Positions 32,014 to 41,245 of a stretch of 64,000 nt of DNA are shown here, one piece after another; within the stretch, counting starts at the first letter, position 1; each line of letters begins with the position of its first letter. The notes under the pieces were generated by a model. It did no database searches and had not been told where the DNA came from. It saw only the letters and a list, made by a program, of their open reading frames with translations. The stretch spans positions 1-64,000 of the forward strand of contig NZ_JAHXNL010000013.1 in NCBI RefSeq assembly GCF_023148685.1. The letters are read 5' to 3'. The translations under genes were made by a program, and so were the position numbers. Origin of the DNA: Georgenia sp. EYE_87. GTDB lineage: Bacteria > Actinomycetota > Actinomycetes > Actinomycetales > Actinomycetaceae.

Positions 32014-33420
32014 ATGTCCTTGCGCACACGACCCGTCCTGCTCGCCGGAACGCTCGCCTCCGCCCTGGTCCTCGCCGCCTGCGGGTCCGACGGCGACGGC
32101 GGTGGTGGTGGCGGTGACGGCGCGACAGCCGGCGGCAGCATCACGGTCTGGACCATGGAGAGCCTGCCCGACCGCTTCGCGGCCCAGCAGCAGATGGCGG
32201 CCGACTTCACCGAGGCCACCGGCGTGGAGGTCGAGCTCGTCGGCATCGAGGAGGCTCAGGCGCCGCAGCTGATCCAGTCCAACGCCCTGTCCGGGGACCT
32301 CCCCGACGTGATGGCGTCGTTCCCGCTCGCCCTCGTGCACCAGATGGGCGGCCTCGACATGGTCGACACGGAGACCACCCAGGCGGTGATCGAGACCCTC
32401 GGCGAGGACACGTTCGACCCGGCAGCCCTCGAGCTGACCAGCGACGGCGAGAACCAGCTGTCCGTGCCCTCGGACGGCTGGAGCCAGATCCTCGTCTACC
32501 GCACCGACCTGTTCGAGGAGGCGGGCCTGGAGCCGCCCACCACGTACGAGGCTCTGGAGACCGCGGCGCAGACGTTGACGACCGGCGACCAGTTCGGCAT
32601 CACGATCGCCACCGACGCCTCCGACGTCTTCACCCAGCAGTCCTTCGAGGCCCTGGCGCTGGGCAACGGCTGCCAGCTCGTCGAGGGCGACGAGATCACC
32701 ATCGACTCCCCTGCCTGCCAGGAGACGTTCCGCCTGTACCAGGCTCTCGGCTCGGACTACTCCCCGTCCGGCACCCAGTCCGTGGACTCCACCCGGGCCT
32801 CCTACTTCGCGGGGCAGTCGGCGATGGTGATGTGGTCCACCTACATCCTCGACGAGCTCGCCGGGCTGCGCGACGACGCGCTCCCCACGTGCGACGAGTG
32901 CGCCGACGACGACGCCTGGCTCGCCGAGAACAGCGGGGTGGTGACCACGATCACCGGGCCCGACGGCGACTCCGCCGGCAGCTACGGCGAGATCGCCTCC
33001 TTCGTGGCTATCAACGGGGACAACGCCGCCGGGGCCCAGGCGTTCATCGAGTACATGATGTCGGACGCGTACGTCGACTGGCTGGCCATGGCGCCGGAGG
33101 GCAAGACCCCCATGCGCACGGGGGACGGCGAGAACGAGGCCGCCTTCTCCGAGGCCTGGGCCGGCCTGGAGACCGGCGTAGACCGGCGCGCACCGCTGGA
33201 CGAGTTCTACGACGAGGAGGTCATGGGCGTGCTGACCTCCGTGGGCGAGACCATCGACCGCTGGGCGCTCAAGGAGGGCCAGGGCGAGCTGCTCGGCTCC
33301 TTCACCGCCGAGCTCCCCCTCGCCACCGCCGTCGCCGACATGACGGGCGGCGGGCTCAGCCCCGAGGAGGCCGCCGGCCAGGTCGCCGAGGCGGCGCAGC
33401 AGATGCTGCCGGATCAGTGA
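32014..33420 (+). CDS. Sugar ABC transporter substrate-binding lipoprotein
   Basis: A 468-residue family 1 extracellular solute-binding protein. The signal peptide ends in lipobox LVLAAC (Cys23), followed by a Gly-rich linker, then SITVWTMESLPDRFAAQQ and LPDVMASFPLALVHQMGG, the sugar-binding fold. GAGGAG precedes the ATG. Its stop overlaps the first permease gene (GTGA). The substrate is probably a sugar or oligosaccharide; identity unknown. Confidence 0.9.
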   Translation: MSLRTRPVLLAGTLASALVLAACGSDGDGGGGGGDGATAGGSITVWTMESLPDRFAAQQQMAADFTEATGVEVELVGIEEAQAPQLIQSNALSGDLPDVMASFPLALVHQMGGLDMVDTETTQAVIETLGEDTFDPAALELTSDGENQLSVPSDGWSQILVYRTDLFEEAGLEPPTTYEALETAAQTLTTGDQFGITIATDASDVFTQQSFEALALGNGCQLVEGDEITIDSPACQETFRLYQALGSDYSPSGTQSVDSTRASYFAGQSAMVMWSTYILDELAGLRDDALPTCDECADDDAWLAENSGVVTTITGPDGDSAGSYGEIASFVAINGDNAAGAQAFIEYMMSDAYVDWLAMAPEGKTPMRTGDGENEAAFSEAWAGLETGVDRRAPLDEFYDEEVMGVLTSVGETIDRWALKEGQGELLGSFTAELPLATAVADMTGGGLSPEEAAGQVAEAAQQMLPDQ

Positions 33421-34352
33421 GCGGCGCGGCCCCCACCGCACCCAGGAGCCGCAACCGCTTCCGCGGCCAGCAGCGCGAGAACCGGGACGCCTGGATCCTC
33501 GTGAGCCCGACGGCGATCATCGTCGTCGCCGTCATCGTGGTCCCGATCCTGTGGAACGTGATCCTGGCGTTCCAGGACAAGTCGTTCACCTCGATCGCCG
33601 CCGAGGGCATCTTCGGCGGCGAGCTGACGATGGACAACTTCCTCGCCGTGGTCACCGGCGCCGGGTTCTGGCGCTCGCTCTGGACCACGGTGGTCTACTC
33701 GGTGCTGTCCACCCTGGGCTCGATCCTCGTCGGCCTCGTCGCCGCGCTGTCGTTCCGGTCCCCGTTCCGCGGCCGCGGCGCGCTGCGCTCGATGATGCTG
33801 CTGCCGTACGTCGCGCCGGTCGTCGCGGTGACCTTCGTCTGGCAGGTCATCCTGAACCCCCAGTACGGCGTGCTCAACCACTACGGCCAGCGGTTCCTCG
33901 GGTGGGACCAGGGCATCGACTTCCTCGGCCGTGCCCCGTTCGCGCTCCTCACCGTCATCGTCTTCGAGATCTGGCGCTACTTCCCGTTCGCGTTCCTCTT
34001 CCTCACCGCCCGGCTCGTCGCGCTGCCGCGCGACATCGAGGAGGCCGCGCTCGTCGACGGCGTGACGCCGTCGCAGAACTTCCGGCACATCGTGCTGCCG
34101 CAGCTGATGTCGACGATCGCGCTGCTGTCGGTGCTGCGGCTGATCATGACGTTCAACAAGTTCGACGACGTCTACCTCCTCACCGGCGGCGCCGCGGGCA
34201 CCGAGGTCGCCGCGGTGCGGGTCTACAACCAGCTCATGGGCAGCTTCGACATCTCCAGCGCCGCCGCGACCGCCCTGGTGCTCGCGATCGTGCTGGCGAT
34301 CTTCCTGGCCGTGTACCTGCGGCTCTCGGCACGGGCGGAGGACCGATCGTGA
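33417..34352 (+). CDS. Sugar ABC transporter permease (MalF type)
   Basis: A 311-residue permease with six predicted membrane helices. The first is ILVSPTAIIVVAVIVVPILW. The EAA loop, which contacts the ATPase, is EEAALVDGVTPSQNFRHIVL. The GTG overlaps the binding-protein stop, and its stop overlaps the next permease GTG. Confidence 0.9.
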   Translation: MSGAAPTAPRSRNRFRGQQRENRDAWILVSPTAIIVVAVIVVPILWNVILAFQDKSFTSIAAEGIFGGELTMDNFLAVVTGAGFWRSLWTTVVYSVLSTLGSILVGLVAALSFRSPFRGRGALRSMMLLPYVAPVVAVTFVWQVILNPQYGVLNHYGQRFLGWDQGIDFLGRAPFALLTVIVFEIWRYFPFAFLFLTARLVALPRDIEEAALVDGVTPSQNFRHIVLPQLMSTIALLSVLRLIMTFNKFDDVYLLTGGAAGTEVAAVRVYNQLMGSFDISSAAATALVLAIVLAIFLAVYLRLSARAEDRS

Positions 34353-35215
34353 GACGCCTCCAGGTGGAGCAGCGCGCCTTCGCGGTGCTGCGGTGGCTGA
34401 CGATCGCCGCGCTCGTCGTCGTCACGCTCTTCCCCTTCTACTACATGCTCATGATGAGCTTCGTGCCCATCCAGGAGCTGCTGCGCAACCCGGGCATGCT
34501 CTTCCCGGCGACGGCGAACCTGACCCTGGGCACCTACCAGGACGTGCTGCGCCCGCTCGACGAGGGCGGGCAGGGCTTCGCCGGGTTCATGCTCAACTCC
34601 TTCGTCGCGGCCACGGCGACGACGATCCTCACGCTCCTGATCGTCATCCCCGGCGCGTACGCCGTCTCCCGGCTGCGCTTCCGCGGGCGCCGGCAGGTCA
34701 GCGCGCTCTTCCTCGTCGTGTACCTGTTCCCGGCGATCATCATCGCGATACCGCTGTTCGTCGGGTTCTCCGCGCTCGGCATCCGGCAGTCGCTGATCGG
34801 CCTGGTGCTGGTGTACATCGCGCTGACGGTGCCGGTGTCGATCTACCTGCTGCGCTCGTACTTCGACACCATCCCCATGTCCATCGAGGAGTCCGCCCGC
34901 ATCGACGGCGCGAGCCGCGTGCAGACGATGTGGCACATCACGATCCCCCTCGCCCGCCCGACCATCCTCTCCACCGCGCTGTACATCTGGATGATCGCGT
35001 GGAACGAGTTCCTCTTCGCCCTGCTCTTCCTGGTGGCCGAGCGGGACCTGTGGACCGTGTCCCTCGGGCTCTCGCAGCTGGCCGACGGCATCGAGGTGGC
35101 CAAGACGACCCTCATGGCCGGGTCCGTGCTCCTCACGGTGCCGGTCGTGGTCCTGTACGCCATCGCGGAGCGGGGGCTCACGGAGGGGCTGACGAGCGGC
35201 GCGGAGAAGGGGTGA
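34349..35215 (+). CDS. Sugar ABC transporter permease (MalG type)
   Basis: A 288-residue permease with six helices. The EAA loop is EESARIDGASRVQTMWHITI. It is the second permease of the importer. No ATP-binding gene follows, so the transporter probably uses a shared MsiK-type ATPase encoded elsewhere, as is common in actinobacteria. Confidence 0.9.
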   Translation: MRRLQVEQRAFAVLRWLTIAALVVVTLFPFYYMLMMSFVPIQELLRNPGMLFPATANLTLGTYQDVLRPLDEGGQGFAGFMLNSFVAATATTILTLLIVIPGAYAVSRLRFRGRRQVSALFLVVYLFPAIIIAIPLFVGFSALGIRQSLIGLVLVYIALTVPVSIYLLRSYFDTIPMSIEESARIDGASRVQTMWHITIPLARPTILSTALYIWMIAWNEFLFALLFLVAERDLWTVSLGLSQLADGIEVAKTTLMAGSVLLTVPVVVLYAIAERGLTEGLTSGAEKG

Positions 35216-35224
35216 CGCCGTCGC

Positions 35225-35246
35225 GCTCGGCGTGGGGCCGCCGAGC
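35225..35246 (+). terminator. Hairpin downstream of the ABC importer
   Basis: GCTCGGCG and CGCCGAGC form an 8-bp stem around a 6-base loop, 10 bases after the second permease stop. Three copies of CCGTGG follow at about 35261-35279, before the S4 gene. Confidence 0.5.
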
Positions 35247-35296
35247 AGTGCGACCGTGAGCCGTGGCCGTGGCCGTGGCCGACGTACGCTCGGGAG

Positions 35297-35671
35297 ATGA
35301 CCACCGACGCACCCACCTCGGCCCGGGTTGACGCCTGGCTGTGGGCGGTGCGGCTGTTCAAGAGCCGCTCGCTGGCCACGGCGGCCTGCCGGGCCGGGCA
35401 CGTGCGTGTCAACGGCGAACGGGCCAAGCCCGCCACCGCGGTCGGGGTCGGCGACGAGGTCGTCGTCCGCGGCGGCGAGCGGGAGCGGGTGGTCGAGGTG
35501 CGCCGGGTCCTGGTCAAGCGTGTCGGCGCGCCCGTCGCCGCCGCCGCGATGGTCGACCGCAGCCCCGAGCCGCTGCCGCGCGAGGTGTACGCGGTCCCGC
35601 GGCGCGAACGGGGCTCCGGCCGCCCCACCAAGCGGGAGCGGCGCGAGATCGAGCGCCTCCGCGGCTACTGA
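35297..35671 (+). CDS. S4-domain RNA-binding protein (Hsp15 type)
   Basis: A 124-residue protein with an S4 fold: RVDAWLWAVRLFKSRSLATA, CRAGHVRVNGERAKPA, then GDEVVVRGGERERVVEV and a basic C-terminal tail. Hsp15-like proteins bind 50S subunits with stranded nascent chains. It is a single gene downstream of the importer terminator. Confidence 0.88.
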   Translation: MTTDAPTSARVDAWLWAVRLFKSRSLATAACRAGHVRVNGERAKPATAVGVGDEVVVRGGERERVVEVRRVLVKRVGAPVAAAAMVDRSPEPLPREVYAVPRRERGSGRPTKRERREIERLRGY

Positions 35672-35781
35672 GCGGGCCGCGAGCACCCGGCTGCCGACCG
35701 TACGGGGGCACCTCGTGCACCGTGACCGAACCGGTACCCACATCGCCGGACGCGCGTGCGGGCCGCGCGGAGAATCGGGTC

Positions 35782-36849
35782 ATGGAGGGCGCAGCGGGGC
35801 GCCGTGGACCGGCGTACGGGCGGGTGCGGCCGGCGGTCGCCGCCCTCGCCGTGGCGTGCGCGCTGGCCTCCTGCGCGGGCTGGCCCGGCAGCGGGGCCCC
35901 GGAGGCCGCCACCACCGTCCCGGCCGAGGTGCGGCCGAGCGGGGCGTCGCCCACGCCCGACGGCGAACGCACCACCGGCGCGAGTCCCGCTCCGGCGGAG
36001 CCCGGCGGGCCACCGGCCCCCTCCCCCGCCGAGCCGGGAACCTCCGGGACGCCGGGACAGAGCCCGGCCCCGTCGTCGCCCAGCCCGACGGCGCCCCCGC
36101 CCGGTCCGACCTCCGCCCCGACGCCCGGCCCGACACCCGCGCCCGCCCCGACCACGCCGCCGTCGCCGCCGGCCACGAGGCCACCGACCCCTCCGCCGTC
36201 GGCCTCCACCGTCCCCGCGTCCTGGCGCGGGCAGGACGTCGAGGTGCTCCCCACGTCCGAGCCGGTCGTCGCGCTCACCTTCGACGGCGGAGCCTCCGGC
36301 ACCGCGGTCGCGAAGATCCTGGACGTCCTGGCGCGCCACGACGCGCCGGCCACGTTCTTCGTGACGGGTACGTTCGCGCGCAGCTACCCGTCGGCGGTGC
36401 GCCAGATCGCTGCCGCCGGCCACCCGGTGGGCAACCACTCGGACAACCACGTGGCGTTCCCGGACCTGACGAACGAGTCGATCCGCGACCAGCTCGAGCG
36501 CGCGGAGGAGTCGATCACGGCGCTGACCGGCCGGCCGGCGAAGCCGCTGTTCCGCTTCCCCTACGGCTCGCGCACGCCGCTGGACATCCGCGTGGTCAAC
36601 GACGCCGGCTACGTGCCGTTCCGGTGGACGGTGGACACGCTCGGGTGGCAGGGCACCTCCGGCGGACGCTCGGTGGCCTCGGTGCGCGAGAGGGTCCTGT
36701 CCACAGCCCGGCCGGGCCAGATCGTCCTGATGCACGTGGGGGCGCACCCCACGGACGGCTCGACCCTCGACGCGGACGCACTGCCCTCGGTCATCGAGGG
36801 GCTGCGGACGCGGGGGTACCGCTTCGTCAGCCTCGACCGCTACTTCTGA
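35782..36849 (+). CDS. Lipoprotein polysaccharide deacetylase (NodB domain)
   Basis: A 355-residue protein with a lipobox-type signal (ALASC, Cys31), a Pro/Ser/Thr-rich linker of about 110 residues and a NodB-homology domain from about residue 155. Motif 1 is TFDGG instead of TFDDG, so the usual metal-ligating second Asp is Gly. Motif 2, GNHSDNH, retains both histidines; FRFPYGSRTPLD and MHVGAHPTDGS follow. It probably de-N-acetylates peptidoglycan or another glycan outside the membrane. Confidence 0.85.
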   Translation: MEGAAGRRGPAYGRVRPAVAALAVACALASCAGWPGSGAPEAATTVPAEVRPSGASPTPDGERTTGASPAPAEPGGPPAPSPAEPGTSGTPGQSPAPSSPSPTAPPPGPTSAPTPGPTPAPAPTTPPSPPATRPPTPPPSASTVPASWRGQDVEVLPTSEPVVALTFDGGASGTAVAKILDVLARHDAPATFFVTGTFARSYPSAVRQIAAAGHPVGNHSDNHVAFPDLTNESIRDQLERAEESITALTGRPAKPLFRFPYGSRTPLDIRVVNDAGYVPFRWTVDTLGWQGTSGGRSVASVRERVLSTARPGQIVLMHVGAHPTDGSTLDADALPSVIEGLRTRGYRFVSLDRYF

Positions 36850-36874
36850 CGGTCGGGCCGCTCAGAGGCGCGCC

Positions 36875-38287
36875 TCAGAAACCGGGCAGCGTCATCGGGT
36901 CGATCGTGGCGCCGTTCTTCCACACCTCGAAGTGCACGTGGCAGCCGGTGACGTTGCCGGTGGCACCTGTGTACCCGATGGTCTGGCCCTGCGAGACCTG
37001 CTGGCCCTGGGTCACGGCGAAGCCGGAGAGGTGGTTGTACACGGTGATGTAGGAGCTGCCGCCCACGACACCGTGGTTGATGAGCACCTGGTTGCCGTGG
37101 GTGCCGTTGCCGTACGCGCCGCGCACGCCCACCACGGTGCCGCCGGCGGAGGCGTACTGCGGGTTGCCGCAGGCCGAACGGAGGTCGACGCCGTTGTGCA
37201 TGAACCAGCCGCCGGTGATCGGGTAGACCCGGTAGCCGTACGGGGAGGTCACGTACACGCTGGGCACGGGCGGGGCCAGGAAGTTGGTCGACGCGGGGGC
37301 CGGGGCGGCGGGCGCCGGCGCGGGGCGGGACTGGTTGCGCGACGCGGCGGCCCGGCGCTCGGCCTCGGCGCGGGCCGCTGCCTCGCGCCTCTTGCGCTCC
37401 TCCTCCTTGCGGCGGTTCTCCTCGTCGATCCGGGCGATCTCCCGCGCCAGCTCCGCGCTGTCGGCCTCGAGGTCGGCGAGCTGCCCCGCGTACTGCTTCT
37501 TCTGGTCCTCGAGCTGCTGGGACAGGGCCGTCATGTCGGCCTGGATCTTCTCGATCTCGGCCTTGTGCTCGGCGGCCGCGGCGCGGGCCTCGTCCGCCGC
37601 GACGACGGCGGCGTCCGCCTCCTCCTTGAGCTCCCCGATGCGCGCGGTCACCGCGGTCTGCCGCTCCCGCTGGTTGCGGGCGACGGCGGAGGCGGTCTCG
37701 AGGTCGTCGAGCACCTGGGTCTGGGAGCGCACGGCCGAGCCCATCACGGCGTAGCTCTGGAGGAAGTCGTCGGTGGAGGAGGAGTCGAGCACCACCTCCA
37801 GGGTGGTGACCGCGTTGTCGCCGCGGTAGGTGCTGCGGGCGAGCTCTCCCATGGCGGCTCGGGTCGAGTCGATCTCCTCCGCCCCGGCGGCGAGGTCGGC
37901 CTCGAGGGCGGCGGACTCGGCCTCGGCGAGGTCGAGGCGGCCGGCGACCTGCTCCTGCTTGCGCTCCGCCGCGGCCAGCGCCTTCTCGGCGGCGGCGAGC
38001 TTCTCCTGGGCCACGGGCAGCTTGGCCTTGGCGTCCTCGAGCTTGAGGTAGGTCGCGGCGAGATCGGCGTCGACGCCCTCGAGGGACGACTCGACCTTCT
38101 CGCGCTCGGCCTCGTTACGCTCCTGCTCCCGCACCAGGTCGTCGCGGGAGTCCGCGTGCGCCACCGCACCGACGGCGCCGAGGCTCAGCGCCACCAGCGC
38201 GGCGGCGACGACGGCGCCGAGCGCCCGCACCGGACGGCGGGCGGCGCGGGGAGCCGGGGCGGGGGAAGGACGGCGCACGGGGTTCAC
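36875..38287 (-). CDS. FtsEX-linked M23 peptidase with coiled coil
   Basis: A 470-residue secreted protein. An N-terminal signal segment (VRALGAVVAAALVALSLGAV), a coiled coil of about 270 residues (Glu/Ala/Lys-rich, about 50-330), a Pro/Ala linker, and a C-terminal M23 lysostaphin-like domain with HNGVDLRSACG and CHVHFEVW zinc motifs. This EnvC/PcsB-type layout fits a peptidoglycan hydrolase activated by FtsEX at division. It starts with GTG one base after the ftsX stop, preceded by AAAGG, and so belongs to the ftsEX operon. Confidence 0.88.
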   Translation of the reverse strand: MNPVRRPSPAPAPRAARRPVRALGAVVAAALVALSLGAVGAVAHADSRDDLVREQERNEAEREKVESSLEGVDADLAATYLKLEDAKAKLPVAQEKLAAAEKALAAAERKQEQVAGRLDLAEAESAALEADLAAGAEEIDSTRAAMGELARSTYRGDNAVTTLEVVLDSSSTDDFLQSYAVMGSAVRSQTQVLDDLETASAVARNQRERQTAVTARIGELKEEADAAVVAADEARAAAAEHKAEIEKIQADMTALSQQLEDQKKQYAGQLADLEADSAELAREIARIDEENRRKEEERKRREAAARAEAERRAAASRNQSRPAPAPAAPAPASTNFLAPPVPSVYVTSPYGYRVYPITGGWFMHNGVDLRSACGNPQYASAGGTVVGVRGAYGNGTHGNQVLINHGVVGGSSYITVYNHLSGFAVTQGQQVSQGQTIGYTGATGNVTGCHVHFEVWKNGATIDPMTLPGF

Positions 38288-38288
38288 C

Positions 38289-39203
38289 TCAGACCTTTGT
38301 GTATCGACCGAGCGTAACGATCGAGCTGATGCCTGCGAGGAGGATTGCGGCAAGAACGAGGAAGGGCGCGACCGTAAGTACGTCACCGGTGTCGACGAAC
38401 TGCACCCACGGCGTGGAGCCGGCGAGCCAGTCCTCCACGAGGTAGCGCACGCCGAGGAACAGCCCGCCGACCGAGAGGATGGCGCCGATCAGGGCGGCGA
38501 TCGCGCCCTCGAGCATGAACGGGAGCTGGATGAAGAGGTTCGAGGCACCGACGAGCCGCATGATGCCCGTCTCGCGGCGGCGGGACATCGCGGAGAGACG
38601 GATCGTCGTCGTGATGAGCAGGACGGCGGTGACGATCATGACGCCGGCGAGCCCCACCGAGAGCAGGGTGGTGCGGTTGAGGATCAGGAACAGCGGCTCG
38701 AGCTGCTCCCGCTGGTCCACCACCACCTCGACGCCAGGACGGCCCTCGAGCTCGTCGGCGACGATCTGGTACTGCTCGGGGTCGACGAGCTTGACCCGGT
38801 AGGAGACCTGCATCTGCTCCACGGTCAGGGACTGCGCCCACACCGTGTCCGCCATCTGCTCCTGGAACGCCTCGAAGGCGTGCTCCTTGGACTCGACGTA
38901 GACCTCGTCGACGTAGGGGGCCATGCTCTCGGACCCGAGCAGGTCCCCGATGGCGTCGACCTGCTCCTGGGTGGCCTCGCCGCCCGCGCAGGCCGGGGTC
39001 GCGGAGCTGGCCGGGCACATGAAGGCGGAGACCTCGACCTTGTCGTACCAGTCGTTCTTGAGGTTGCCGACCTGGATCTGGAGGAGCGCGGCCGCGCCGA
39101 CGAAGGTGAGCGAGACGAAGGTGACGAGGATGACCGAGATGGTCATCGCCAGGTTCCGCGAGAGGCCCTGGAAGGTCTGGGACAGGACGAACCGAAGTCG
39201 CAC
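38289..39203 (-). CDS. ftsX: Cell division protein FtsX
   Basis: A 304-residue membrane protein with four helices. The large extracytoplasmic loop after TM1 contains two cysteines (FMCPASSATPACAGG) and is the site that touches the hydrolase partner. C-terminal part: RRRETGIMRLVGASNLFIQL. Together with FtsE it transmits ATP hydrolysis to the M23 peptidase encoded just downstream. Confidence 0.95.
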   Translation of the reverse strand: MRLRFVLSQTFQGLSRNLAMTISVILVTFVSLTFVGAAALLQIQVGNLKNDWYDKVEVSAFMCPASSATPACAGGEATQEQVDAIGDLLGSESMAPYVDEVYVESKEHAFEAFQEQMADTVWAQSLTVEQMQVSYRVKLVDPEQYQIVADELEGRPGVEVVVDQREQLEPLFLILNRTTLLSVGLAGVMIVTAVLLITTTIRLSAMSRRRETGIMRLVGASNLFIQLPFMLEGAIAALIGAILSVGGLFLGVRYLVEDWLAGSTPWVQFVDTGDVLTVAPFLVLAAILLAGISSIVTLGRYTKV

Positions 39204-39212
39204 GGGTCCGCC

Positions 39213-39902
39213 CTACCTGCTCGCGCCGTAGACGCCGCGGGACTGGTCGCGCACCATGACGCCGCCCGAGAGCTCGACCACGCGCTTGCGCATCTGGTCG
39301 ACGATCTCGTCGTCGTGGGTCGCCATGACGATCGTGGTGCCGGTGCGGTTGATGCGGTCGAGCAGGCGCATGATTCCGATCGAGGTGGTGGGGTCGAGGT
39401 TCCCGGTGGGCTCGTCCGCGAGGAGGACGGCGGGCCGGTTGACCATCGCGCGGGCGATCGCGACGCGCTGCTGCTCGCCGCCGGAGAGCTCGTGGGGAAG
39501 GCGCTTCTCCTTGCCGTCGAGGCCGACCAGCTCGAGCACCTCCGGAACGGCGGTGAGAATGTGGTGCCGGGGCTTGCCGATGACCTGTGGCGCGATCGCG
39601 ACGTTCTCGAAGACGGTCTTGTTGCTCAGCAGCCGGAAGTCCTGGAAGACCGTGCCGATCTGGCGGCGCAGGTGCGGGACCTTCCAGCGCGAGACCTGCG
39701 AGAGCTCCTTGCCGAGGGCGTAGATCTGCCCGGACGTCGGCCGCTCCTGGCGCAGGACGAGGTTGAGGAAGGTGGACTTGCCGGAGCCGGAGGCGCCGAC
39801 GAGGAAGACGAACTCGCCGCGCTCGATCTCCAGGCTGACCTGGTCCAGCGCGGGGCGTGCGCCCCGGGCGTAGACCTTGGAGACGTTCTCGAATCTGATC
39901 AC
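39213..39902 (-). CDS. ftsE: Cell division ATP-binding protein FtsE
   Basis: A 229-residue ABC ATPase. Walker [10 protein letters not shown] (about residues 36-44), signature [14 protein letters not shown], Walker [14 protein letters not shown]-loop ATHDDEIV. The start is a GTG ([11 protein letters not shown]) at 39902; upstream codons in this frame are not conserved. The gap to prfB (39903-40060) must hold the promoter of ftsE-ftsX-M23. Confidence 0.95.
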   Translation of the reverse strand: MIRFENVSKVYARGARPALDQVSLEIERGEFVFLVGASGSGKSTFLNLVLRQERPTSGQIYALGKELSQVSRWKVPHLRRQIGTVFQDFRLLSNKTVFENVAIAPQVIGKPRHHILTAVPEVLELVGLDGKEKRLPHELSGGEQQRVAIARAMVNRPAVLLADEPTGNLDPTTSIGIMRLLDRINRTGTTIVMATHDDEIVDQMRKRVVELSGGVMVRDQSRGVYGASR

Positions 39903-40060
39903 AGGTAGGTAGCGGCCAGTCTCGACAGTGGGGGCGGTACAACCACTGGCCTCCTGGCAGGGTAGGCACGCGGGTGCCGCGACCCGGCGCAGACACGCCG
40001 CACCGCCCGCACCTACGTCCGGTTGCCGTCGCATATTCCGACGGCGTGGCCGGGCCCCCG

Positions 40061-41191
40061 TCAGGCGGGGACGCTCTCCTGCTCCTTGCGCCAGCGGATC
40101 CCGGCGTCGATGAAGTCGTCGATCTCGCCGTCGAACACCGCGGAGGGGTTCCCGGACTCGTGCTCGGTGCGCAGGTCCTTGACCATCTGGTACGGCTGGA
40201 GCACGTAGGAGCGCATCTGGTCGCCCCACGACGCCTTGACGTCCCCGGCGAGCGCCTTCTTCGCGGCGTTCTCCTCCTCCTGCCGGACCAGCAGCAGGCG
40301 GGACTGCAGCACCCGCAGCGCGGCGGCCCGGTTCTGGATCTGGGACTTCTCGTTCTGCATGGAGACGACGATCCCGGTAGGGATGTGCGTCATGCGGACC
40401 GCGGAGTCGGTGGTGTTGACGGACTGCCCGCCGGGGCCGGAGGAGCGGAAGACGTCGACCTTGATCTCGTTCTCCGGGATCTCGATGCTGTCGGTCTGCT
40501 CGATGAGCGGGATGACCTCGACGGCGGCGAAGGACGTCTGGCGGCGGCCCTGGTTGTCGAACGGGGAGATCCGGACCAGGCGGTGCGTGCCGGCCTCGAC
40601 CGACAGCGTGCCGAAGGCGTAGGGGGCCTTGACCTCGAAGGTGACCGACTTCAGGCCGGCCTCCTCGGCGTAGGAGGTGTCGAGCACCTGGGTCGGGTAG
40701 CCGTGCCGCTCGGCCCAGCGCAGGTACATCCGCAGCAGCATCTCGGCGAAGTCGGCGGCGTCGACGCCGCCGGCGCCGGCGCGGATGGTGACCACCGCCT
40801 CGCGGGAGTCGTACTCGCCGGCGAGCAGCGTGCGGACCTCGAGCTCGCCGAGGTCCTTGCGGATGGCGTTGAGCTCGGCCTCGGCATCGACGAGGAAGGC
40901 GTCGGCGTCGGCCCCTTCCTCCTCCTGGCCCAGCTCGACCAGGGCGGCGAGGTCCTCGATGCGCTCGCCCATCCTCTCCACCCGGCCGAGCTCGGCCTGG
41001 GCGTGGGAGAGCCGGGAGGTGACCACCTGGGCCGCGTCGGGGTCGTCCCACAGGTCGGGGGCGGACGCCTTCTCCGACAGCTCGGCGATCCGGCCGCGCA
41101 GGGCGTCCGGGTCCGTCACCGCACGGATGGACTCGAACGTCGCGCGCAGGTGCTGGATCTCGCTGGAGAAGTCGGTGGCCACGAATGGCAA
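40061..41191 (-). CDS. prfB: Peptide chain release factor 2
   Basis: A 376-residue RF2. The tripeptide anticodon SPF occurs in [15 protein letters not shown] and the catalytic GGQ in [17 protein letters not shown]. The whole protein, including the N-terminal [15 protein letters not shown], is in one frame, so the programmed +1 frameshift used for autoregulation in many bacteria is absent, as usual in actinobacteria. Upstream of ftsE on the same strand. Confidence 0.96.
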   Translation of the reverse strand: MPFVATDFSSEIQHLRATFESIRAVTDPDALRGRIAELSEKASAPDLWDDPDAAQVVTSRLSHAQAELGRVERMGERIEDLAALVELGQEEEGADADAFLVDAEAELNAIRKDLGELEVRTLLAGEYDSREAVVTIRAGAGGVDAADFAEMLLRMYLRWAERHGYPTQVLDTSYAEEAGLKSVTFEVKAPYAFGTLSVEAGTHRLVRISPFDNQGRRQTSFAAVEVIPLIEQTDSIEIPENEIKVDVFRSSGPGGQSVNTTDSAVRMTHIPTGIVVSMQNEKSQIQNRAAALRVLQSRLLLVRQEEENAAKKALAGDVKASWGDQMRSYVLQPYQMVKDLRTEHESGNPSAVFDGEIDDFIDAGIRWRKEQESVPA

Positions 41192-41245
41192 GGTTACGCG
41201 ATCGCCCGGCGGCGCGTGCGGCTGCCCGTCCGTCGCGCCACCGCC

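Noticed and set aside
30847-33441. An 864-residue minus-strand protein across the ABC binding-protein gene
   Set aside because: Only the part encoded downstream of 31899 is a real dehydrogenase; the rest is a GC-driven antisense frame of the binding protein.
40061-41191. Programmed frameshift in prfB
   Set aside because: The whole RF2 protein is encoded in one open frame with no in-frame TGA near codon 25.
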